Assembly (NCBI GenBank): GCA_003450555.1 | Contig: DMFQ01000165.1 | Location: 1 to 7,332, forward strand | Length of the DNA stretch: 7,332 nt | Direction of reading: 5' to 3' | Source: Ktedonobacter sp. | GTDB lineage: Bacteria; Chloroflexota; Ktedonobacteria; Ktedonobacterales; Ktedonobacteraceae | In this document: one piece after another, positions 1 through 4,711 of the stretch | Layout: each line of letters starts with the position of its first letter | How positions within the stretch are numbered: position 1 is the first letter of the stretch | Program-made: the position numbers and the translations under genes | The notes under the pieces: model-generated | What the model saw: only the letters and a program-made list of their open reading frames with translations | Database searches by the model: none | What the model was told of the DNA's origin: nothing

Positions 1-123
1 CCCCACTTCCTCTCCTCTCCCGCCGCTACGGGTAGGAAGGTGCTCCCGAGGAAGGGCCATCATGTGAGACCTACTCGTGAAAGCTCTTCCGGTGCCCCTA
101 CAAGATGGTTCGTCCGCTTTCAT
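1..123. other. Gene-free left edge, no supported feature
   Basis: No gene can be supported here. The forward frame starting at base 1 stays open to a TAG at 139-141, but its translation is rich in Arg, Ser and Pro, has no start or ribosome binding site in the window, and resembles no family I know. A reverse frame is also open, so openness is not informative. The decamer GCCCCTACAA at 94-103 recurs in the intergenic repeat at 6453-6462, which hints that part of this stretch is repeat-derived. It could also be the tail of a gene lying mostly outside the window. Confidence 0.4.
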
Positions 124-146
124 TGTGTCTGGCTACCCTAGACACA
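124..146. promoter_or_regulatory. Inverted repeat, possible operator upstream of dehydrogenase promoter
   Basis: TGTGTCT (124-130) and AGACACA (140-146) are perfect 7-bp arms around a 9-base spacer. The right arm ends five bases before the TATAAT at 152-157, so the repeat lies where a -35 element would be, and no good -35 hexamer is visible. That arrangement suits a dyad bound by an activator or repressor. There is no T-run on either side, so it is not a typical terminator. The regulatory role is inference. Confidence 0.4.
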
Positions 147-151
147 CCACC

Positions 152-157
152 TATAAT
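152..157 (+). promoter_or_regulatory. Candidate -10 box for the dehydrogenase-DUF3090 unit
   Basis: A perfect TATAAT lies 90 bases upstream of the dehydrogenase start codon. The matching -35 region (about 129-135) is poor and is occupied by the inverted repeat, so the promoter would be weak or activator-dependent. A weaker alternative is CAGACA (181-186) with CATACT (204-209) at 17-base spacing. Confidence 0.4.
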
Positions 158-247
158 TCAGATAGACTATGAAAGAGTTGCAGACAAGAGCACCCATACA
201 AAGCATACTGCTACTACAATTACATGTTTCAAGGAGAACGATCGGCC

Positions 248-1228
248 ATGACTGATGGTCTAAAAGTGGTAAGCGTATTTCAATTTTCCCCGGAGTCACA
301 GCAAGTCTTGCGCGAGGCAACAAGCGGGGATGTGGTCTGTATCACACGCACGGAGGAATTCATAACCCGTTTGGGGGAGGCTGATGTCGTTTGTTCCTAT
401 TGGATGCCAGATAATTGGCGTGCGCTGGCACCTCATTTACGCTGGCTGCAGTGCTCCGGCGCTGGTGTTGATGGTCTGCAACCAACAGGGGTGCTTGATT
501 CTGATAGCGGCGTGATTGTCACCACCGCGACAGGCATTCATGCGACAACTATTAGCGAATATGTCTTTGGCAGCATGTTGATGTTTAACCGCAACTGGCC
601 GGAGATGATGCGCCTCCAGGTTCGACATATCTGGCCGCGCAGTGCGAACTGGTATAATTTAAGTAGACGCGAATTGATGGATCAGACGCTGGCAATTATC
701 GGCCTGGGGCATATCGGGCGCCGCGTTGCCCATTTGGGGCGCGCTTTTGGGATGCGAGTGCTTGCAACACGCCGCTCGGTCAGTGAAGGCGAACAAGACC
801 CCGATGTGGATCAGCTCTATCCAATGGAGCGGCTGCACGATGTTCTGCGTGAGAGTGATTACATTGTGCTGGCGGTACCTCTGACTCCTGAGACGGACAA
901 GCTGATCGGTGAGCCTGAATTGCGCGTGATGCGAAATAATGCCTACCTGGTAAATGTGGCACGGGGCCGCGTGATCGACGAAGCAGCTCTCATACGCGCA
1001 TTGCGAGAGGGATGGATTGGCGGGGCTGGACTCGACGTAGCGACGGAGGAGCCGCTGTCCTCTAATAGCCCGCTGTATACAATGCCCAATGTCATTTTGA
1101 CGCCCCATATTTCGGGTGTGAGTGTACATTATGATGAACGGCTCACGAAACTTTTCGCGGATAATTTGCGGCGTTATCGCGCGGGTGAGACGTTGCGAAA
1201 TCGCTATGAACCCCAACGTGGGTACTAG
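248..1228 (+). CDS. D-isomer-specific 2-hydroxyacid dehydrogenase, probably NADP(H)-dependent
   Basis: This cytosolic oxidoreductase of the D-2-hydroxyacid dehydrogenase family (326 aa, normal length) interconverts a 2-oxoacid and a D-2-hydroxyacid. The Rossmann glycine motif GLGHIG is at 152-157, followed by PLTPET (211-216), a VNVARG segment (235-240) and PHISG (286-290). The family catalytic residues are Arg239, Glu268 and His287. The second strand of the nucleotide fold ends in ATRRS (173-177), with no acidic residue at the position that usually selects NAD, which points to NADP(H). The substrate cannot be read from the sequence; glyoxylate/hydroxypyruvate-type or phosphoglycerate-like acids are possible. 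The ATG at 248 is preferred over one at 224 because AAGGAG (231-236) precedes it by 11 bases, while the 224 start lies upstream of that site. DUF3090 follows 17 bases downstream, suggesting co-transcription. Confidence 0.9.
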   Translation: MTDGLKVVSVFQFSPESQQVLREATSGDVVCITRTEEFITRLGEADVVCSYWMPDNWRALAPHLRWLQCSGAGVDGLQPTGVLDSDSGVIVTTATGIHATTISEYVFGSMLMFNRNWPEMMRLQVRHIWPRSANWYNLSRRELMDQTLAIIGLGHIGRRVAHLGRAFGMRVLATRRSVSEGEQDPDVDQLYPMERLHDVLRESDYIVLAVPLTPETDKLIGEPELRVMRNNAYLVNVARGRVIDEAALIRALREGWIGGAGLDVATEEPLSSNSPLYTMPNVILTPHISGVSVHYDERLTKLFADNLRRYRAGETLRNRYEPQRGY

Positions 1229-1245
1229 TGTAGTGAGGTGATAGC

Positions 1246-1833
1246 ATGAGTTTGGACCTAGGTTCTTTAGAAATACTTGGCGCTGCGACAGTGGGCCAAC
1301 CCGGTCAGCGTCGTTTCTGCCTCTATGTACAGGGCAGACGCGGCTCCGCCATCATCTGGATGGAGAAGGAGCAACTCAACCGTCTCTCTCTAACCCTTGA
1401 TCAAGTCCTGGCCCAGCTGACCGAGGGACAGGTTCTGCGCACAGAGGCACAGGTTGGAGGTCTTCCTGCTCCCGCCGGATTGCCGGAAGATTTTCTTTCA
1501 GCTCCCGAATATGATTTGCGGTCGTCCCAACTAGCTCTCACGTATGATGAGCGTGATGAAATGTTCACCCTTATCGTGACACCGGTCGAAATTTTGCTGG
1601 AACTGGGACAGGAGGAGCCGCAAGCGCTTATACGGGAAGACGACGCCGTATCGTTCCATTTCACGCAGAAGCAGGCGCAGGAACTGGCAAGCACTATTAC
1701 TGTGCTGATGACAGGAGGACGACCCGTGTGCCCACTTTGCCAGGCTCCGCTCGATGGGGGACCGCACGCTTGTGTCAAACAGAACGGCCATCATGAAATC
1801 GTGCAACTGGTAGAAGATGAAGATGATGAATAA
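1246..1833 (+). CDS. DUF3090 family protein
   Basis: This 195-aa protein matches the DUF3090 pattern: an N-terminal beta-rich part with GQRRFCLYVQG and the 'WMEKEQ' segment near residues 21-44, and a C-terminal zinc-finger-like motif with Cys162-x2-Cys165, His174, Cys176 and NGH (180-182). The extreme C-terminus is acidic (EDEDDE). The family's biochemical function is unknown; in Actinobacteria it is often encoded near a histidine-phosphatase-family protein, which is not visible here. Start choice is firm: GAGGTGA at 1235-1241 precedes ATG 1246. It sits 17 bases after the dehydrogenase and is followed immediately by a strong terminator, so the two genes probably form one unit. A direct functional link with the dehydrogenase is not established. 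Confidence 0.88.
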   Translation: MSLDLGSLEILGAATVGQPGQRRFCLYVQGRRGSAIIWMEKEQLNRLSLTLDQVLAQLTEGQVLRTEAQVGGLPAPAGLPEDFLSAPEYDLRSSQLALTYDERDEMFTLIVTPVEILLELGQEEPQALIREDDAVSFHFTQKQAQELASTITVLMTGGRPVCPLCQAPLDGGPHACVKQNGHHEIVQLVEDEDDE

Positions 1834-1870
1834 ATAAGCAGGAGCGCAAAACTGTGCTCCTGCTTATTTA
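1831..1870. terminator. Bidirectional rho-independent terminator
   Basis: A perfect 15-bp stem (1831-1845 with 1856-1870) is extended by a G-U and a C-G pair, leaving a 6-base loop, AAAACT. The inner part is GC-rich (GCAGGAGC/GCTCCTGC), and the outer A/T bases give a U-rich 3' side (TTATTTA) on both strands. The left arm includes the DUF3090 stop codon. It terminates the + strand unit and is well placed to stop - strand transcription past 1953 as well. Confidence 0.85.
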
Positions 1871-1952
1871 TGAAGTAATATCTGGGTTGTGTGAGCAATG
1901 CCTGTATAATACAGAGCGAAATCAACTAACTTTCGTTATGCTCCTGATACCC

Positions 1953-2366
1953 CTATTCAATGCATACGTATTTGTTTGCCTTTTGAAGATAGGTCTCTTC
2001 ATTTGCTTCAATCATCAGCTTATGAAGTACAACGACATCCGCGTCGGGCAAACTTTCGACCGGTTGTACACAGAGACGCATGATCGCGCGGCCATTTTCG
2101 ATTACCTGGATATAGCCCTTCGTTCGTGGCACACGATACACACGTTGTGGTTCGGTAGGGCTTGGAACCTCAAGATAGCCTCGCCATACTAACTGGCGAA
2201 ATTGCTCTGGTGTGAGCGTATCGCGTAAAAGATCAGCCGCTCGTCGTTCTGCACGCGACCACCCTTTACAGTATGGTTGTAAGATTAACCATACTAGAGG
2301 TGAGATAGCAAGCGGAGCGATGACAATCCAACCCAGGGCTTCAAACACCTGAGTGATAAAGCTCAT
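1953..2366 (-). CDS. Hypothetical membrane-anchored protein, coupled to upstream small gene
   Basis: I do not recognise this 137-aa protein as a named family. Residues about 10-30 form one hydrophobic membrane segment, followed by a positively charged stretch (KGWSRAERR, 34-42), so the remainder is probably cytoplasmic. The soluble part has LTPEQFRQLVWRGYLEVPSP (51-70), YRVPR (77-81) and a conserved-looking C-terminal half, LCVQP (98-102) then LPDADVVVLHKLMIEANEE (106-124). Cys99 and Cys135 are present but nothing shows a catalytic role. The ATG overlaps the stop of the preceding gene (ATGA, 2363-2366), and no separate Shine-Dalgarno is evident, so translation probably depends on re-initiation. 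That coupling suggests the two products act together in fixed ratio. I have a vague recollection of similar proteins in Chloroflexota; I cannot verify it. Confidence 0.75.
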   Translation of the reverse strand: MSFITQVFEALGWIVIAPLAISPLVWLILQPYCKGWSRAERRAADLLRDTLTPEQFRQLVWRGYLEVPSPTEPQRVYRVPRTKGYIQVIENGRAIMRLCVQPVESLPDADVVVLHKLMIEANEETYLQKANKYVCIE

Positions 2367-2608
2367 CCCCCAACGACTCGCGGGACCAGGACAATTTGCT
2401 CGGCAGTGGAGTCAAATTGCTCGATGCGCTGTGTCGGTTTTCCTGGTTCGACTCGGAAGGCAGTCGCACCTTTTGCGCGTTCCTGGGAAAAGATGCGTTC
2501 GGCTTCTCGAACAGCAGCAGTAGCTTCGGGGTCACCCGCCAGAACTTTCTGCTCGTCCCAGGTGACACGGTCGTCTCCGCGCCTTGACATCACCCGTAAC
2601 ATTCCCAC
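2363..2608 (-). CDS. Small hypothetical protein with ubiquitin/MoaD-like features and C-terminal Gly-Gly
   Basis: This 81-aa protein (GTG start) is not a family I can name. The GTG at 2608 is chosen because a full AAGGAGG lies at 2622-2616 with a 7-base spacer; an ATG two codons downstream is the alternative, and a GTG at 2704 lacks support. By eye the secondary structure reads strand (3-8), strand (13-18), long helix (27-46), strand (48-54), strand (59-65), strand (71-79), the order of a beta-grasp fold. The tail QIVLVPRVVGG resembles the '...PPVxGG' end of MoaD/ThiS-type sulfur carriers and of ubiquitin-like proteins, where the terminal glycine is adenylated. No E1/MoeB-like, E2-like or JAB-peptidase gene is in the window, so the function is unproven. 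The stop overlaps the start of the membrane-protein gene downstream. The coding region is convincing; the fold is inference. Confidence 0.7.
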   Translation of the reverse strand: MGMLRVMSRRGDDRVTWDEQKVLAGDPEATAAVREAERIFSQERAKGATAFRVEPGKPTQRIEQFDSTAEQIVLVPRVVGG

Positions 2609-2941
2609 AGTCGTTCCTCCTTCGTAGATTAAGCCGTTCTTGTTGGCAACATTCAACAAACACTTGTTGGGGCTATCCTCGCGTTTTCGCGGTCGCCCGT
2701 TCACACAAAAAACGAACTACGTGATACAGAGAACACACACTACAGTTAGATACATTTCGTTCTGACAGTCAGTTTCTACACCCTAGTACAAAGATGATGA
2801 ACCAGTTTAAATGGTTCTCACTCAGTATTACTATTGTACGTGAGACTTTCCTGTTAGTCAATGGTTAGAAGTACTGTTCGAGTGGAAGTATTTTTGCCAG
2901 CGCCGTGCTAGCAAGAATACTTCCGCCCGAACAGTGAATCC
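2609..2941. other. 333-base gene-free region
   Basis: No gene is supported. The reverse frame of the small Gly-Gly protein stays open upstream to a GTG at 2704, but the strong ribosome binding site inside it argues against that start. The stretch holds several dyads: CAACAA-ACAC-TTGTTG (2654-2669), CTGACAGTCAG (2762-2772), GAACCA/TGGTTC around 7 bases (2799-2817) and CTCAC/GTGAG (2817-2821 and 2840-2844), besides the long hairpin at 2873-2935. I found no convincing -35/-10 pair for the - strand gene pair, though its promoter should lie here. Confidence 0.6.
2873..2935. repeat. Long imperfect hairpin, 29-position stem
   Basis: Bases 2873-2901 pair with 2907-2935 around a 5-base loop, GCCGT. 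Only two positions mismatch (2881/2927 and 2898/2910) and two are G-U in the + strand RNA. The arms contain GGAAGTAT and ATACTTCC. It begins seven bases beyond the stop codon of the zinc-ribbon gene on the - strand, so it could act as that operon's 3' end, but no T-run follows on the - strand. The length and symmetry also fit a small palindromic mobile or repeat element. The + strand folds slightly better than the - strand. Confidence 0.65.
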
Positions 2942-3715
2942 TTATGTTGCCGACTGGAGTTTCGAGCCACACTCCGGGCAGAAACGAGCGCTATTCTCAA
3001 CTGGCGCGGAACATTGTGGGCAGAATAGGTCGGGTAAGGGGAGTTTTGAGCCGCAATCCTGGCAGAATTTTCCCGGCGGCCCCATACGGCGACAGGTAGA
3101 ACACATCACTGCCTCAGGAAAACCAGGTGTGCTGAAGCCCGCAATTACCGCCGGAGTCAATGGTTTTTGTCCCGATAACTGCCGCTGTTGTTGTGGTGCG
3201 GGCGCGATCAAATCAGGGGTGATGGCCGAGGGAATAGCATTGGTATTGAACTGTGGCGCCTGGTACTGCTGCTCGATCTGTTTGTGCTGCGCATCAATAT
3301 TCATGCCGTGTTGAAATTGTGTGCCGTCGGCGCGCAGGTCGGGCGCACAACTACTGCCGGTGCAGAGGTTTAGTTGCACATTGAAACAGCGCATGCAGAC
3401 TGTGCGATGACATTTGGGGCAGAGATGAAATTCATGCTGGATCTCCCCCCAGGCTTTTTGGAGCGCGTTGGCCTGCTCAGTATGCCATTGCGTGCCATAG
3501 ATCTGCTCGCCAGCTTGCGCCGCACGTCCCCAGAAACCACCGAGTAATCCTACGCCAATATCCATAACGTTGGTTGCTGTGCTGACAGTTGAGCGAATCG
3601 GTCTGGTGTCTACAGACCAGTAGCATTCCTGACATGTGAAACGAAAGGCAAAATAGCCTTGTCCCTGGTTGCTGATGTCCTGGTAGATGCTGGGGACGAC
3701 GTAGCTTTGTGCCAT
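2942..3715 (-). CDS. Multi-zinc-ribbon protein of unknown function
   Basis: This 257-aa protein has three cysteine-rich parts. The N-terminal part has Cys28-x2-Cys31, then a glycine-rich amphipathic stretch (about 52-75), then Cys99-x2-Cys102-x4-Cys107-x2-Cys110 and Cys118/Cys123. A Gln/Pro-rich linker (about 133-200) follows. The C-terminus is a double zinc ribbon: Cys205-x2-Cys208 with Cys218-x2-Cys221, and Cys232-x2-Cys235 with Cys246-x2-Cys249, the last in the familiar 'FCPECGSKL' form. Such ribbons usually bind proteins or nucleic acids; no enzyme domain is visible. The ATG at 3715 is preferred over one 29 codons upstream (inside degV) because AAAGAGGT (about 3730-3723) precedes it at good spacing. 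It starts 40 bases after degV ends, with no obvious promoter between, so it probably belongs to the same operon. A role beside FakB is only suggested by position. Confidence 0.8.
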   Translation of the reverse strand: MAQSYVVPSIYQDISNQGQGYFAFRFTCQECYWSVDTRPIRSTVSTATNVMDIGVGLLGGFWGRAAQAGEQIYGTQWHTEQANALQKAWGEIQHEFHLCPKCHRTVCMRCFNVQLNLCTGSSCAPDLRADGTQFQHGMNIDAQHKQIEQQYQAPQFNTNAIPSAITPDLIAPAPQQQRQLSGQKPLTPAVIAGFSTPGFPEAVMCSTCRRMGPPGKFCQDCGSKLPLPDLFCPQCSAPVENSARFCPECGSKLQSAT

Positions 3716-3755
3716 GTGTATGACCTCTTTTCTGTGCCTATCTATGTCTGCTGCT

Positions 3756-4601
3756 TTAGTGCGCTGTAATGACCATGACGCCTGCTGTGCCGGGTCCGGC
3801 AAACGCGCCCAGTACTGCTCCCAGCTTGTACGTGGGAATCTCTCCAGGGTAGGCGCTCTTCAGTGACTGTACCAGTTGTTGACCAACCGCTTCATCCGAC
3901 TCGATAACGGCTATCTCTTCCACAGCACCCCTATCTTTGACCAACTGCGCAATGCGCGCATAGGCCTTGTTGCGAGTGCGCGGTTGCTCGATGGAGACGA
4001 TCTCGCCGTTCTTAAATGAGAGGATAGGTTTGACGCTCAATATGTTGCCAAGCAGTGCCTTCGCTCCGCCGATGCGTCCTCCACGTTTCAAATATTCCAG
4101 CGTGTCCAGTACGAACATGATCTTGTTGCGGGCAATACGATCGAGTAGGTGCGTCTTAAGCTCTGCAAGGGAGGCACCCTGCCGTGCCTCTTCCGCCGCA
4201 TGCATGATGGGCACCCCCATTCCCAGGCTGACTATCTGCGAATCGACCATCTCGATGGGAATCTTCTTCATTTCATCCGGGAGTGAATCGCGAGCGTTGC
4301 AGGCGGATTGATAGGTACCACTGAGTTTCGAGGAGACATGCACCGAAAGGATGCCTTCTGCACCCTCGTTAATCAGTTCCATGTAGGCCATTTGAAAGGA
4401 TGCTGGAGTAGGCTGCGAGGTGCGCGGAAATTGCTTGCTCGTCTGTAGCTTGCTATAGAAACCCGCGTTGTCCAGTTCTATGCCATCGAGATAGGCCTCA
4501 TTGCCAAAAAAAACGGTGAGGGGAACTACCGTAATGCCCATCTCTCGGGCCTTCTCTAATGGAATATCACAGGTACTATCGGTGAGGATGCGAACAACCA
4601 T
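3756..4601 (-). CDS. DegV family protein, FakB-like fatty-acid-binding subunit
   Basis: DegV/FakB proteins bind one fatty acid and present it to the kinase FakA, which makes acyl-phosphate for phospholipid synthesis. The 281-aa length is typical. Visible motifs are TDSTCD (7-12), TSQPTP (61-66), SSKLSGTYQSA (90-100, with Ser94 matching a carboxylate ligand of FakB), LEYLKRGGRIGG (about residues 161-172) and GPGTAG (269-274). The family usually has His two residues before GPG; here it is Phe267 (codon TTT), so one expected carboxylate contact is missing. The ATG at 4601 is chosen over a GTG at 4625 because GGAGGA (4616-4611) precedes it by 9 bases and overlaps the longer reading. fakA lies directly upstream on the same strand, 110 bases away, with a candidate promoter and hairpin between. 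Family assignment is firm; the bound lipid is unknown. Confidence 0.9.
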   Translation of the reverse strand: MVVRILTDSTCDIPLEKAREMGITVVPLTVFFGNEAYLDGIELDNAGFYSKLQTSKQFPRTSQPTPASFQMAYMELINEGAEGILSVHVSSKLSGTYQSACNARDSLPDEMKKIPIEMVDSQIVSLGMGVPIMHAAEEARQGASLAELKTHLLDRIARNKIMFVLDTLEYLKRGGRIGGAKALLGNILSVKPILSFKNGEIVSIEQPRTRNKAYARIAQLVKDRGAVEEIAVIESDEAVGQQLVQSLKSAYPGEIPTYKLGAVLGAFAGPGTAGVMVITAH

Positions 4602-4620
4602 AACGAAAATTCCTCCATTT

Positions 4621-4636
4621 GACACTCAGCAGTGTC
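4621..4636 (-). promoter_or_regulatory. Leader hairpin before degV
   Basis: GACACT (4621-4626) and AGTGTC (4631-4636) form a perfect 6-bp stem with a 4-base loop. It lies between the candidate degV promoter and its ribosome binding site, so it would be in the 5' leader. It could be an operator or an mRNA structure; nothing identifies which. Confidence 0.35.
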
Positions 4637-4651
4637 CCATATAATGGAGAT

Positions 4652-4680
4652 AGTATACTATGCTCTTCCTGATAAGTCGA
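4652..4680 (-). promoter_or_regulatory. Candidate promoter for degV and the zinc-ribbon gene
   Basis: Reading the - strand, TCGACT (4680-4675) is followed after 17 bases by TATACT (4657-4652). The -10 matches the consensus at five of six positions and the -35 at four of six. Transcription would start about 45 bases upstream of the degV ATG, allowing expression of degV separately from fakA. Confidence 0.45.
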
Positions 4681-4684
4681 GATT

Positions 4685-4710
4685 TGATGATTATCGGGCG
4701 GCAATCATCA
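4685..4710 (-). terminator. Weak hairpin just after fakA, possible attenuator
   Basis: TGATGATT (4685-4692) and AATCATCA (4703-4710) form an 8-bp stem immediately downstream of the fakA stop codon. The stem is AT-rich with a 10-base loop and no real T-run follows on the - strand, so it would be at best a leaky terminator or a 3'-end stabilising structure. Confidence 0.25.
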
Positions 4711-4711
4711 T

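Noticed and set aside
1..120. Possible structured RNA (purine-rich GGAAGG and CCGAGGAAGGGCC stretches)
   Set aside because: I compared it by eye with RNase P RNA, SRP RNA and tmRNA end motifs and found no real match on either strand.
659..1216. - strand open frame of 185 codons
   Set aside because: It is fully antisense to the dehydrogenase, whose catalytic motifs are intact; the His/Arg/Ile-rich translation resembles no family.
1854..2192. + strand open frame of 112 codons with hydrophobic N-terminus
   Set aside because: It starts inside the terminator stem, lacks a ribosome binding site and lies mostly antisense to the better-supported membrane-protein gene at 1953-2366.
2609..2704. N-terminal extension of the Gly-Gly protein to a GTG at 2704
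   Set aside because: The extension encloses a full AAGGAGG at ideal distance from the internal GTG 2608, and its own GTG has no such site.
2934..3314. + strand open frame rich in Cys and Gly
   Set aside because: The cysteines come from reading the zinc-ribbon codons backwards; it is antisense to that gene.
3592..3625. GGTCTG/CAGACC hairpin
   Set aside because: It lies inside the zinc-ribbon coding region near the Cys28-Cys31 codons and is short; likely chance.
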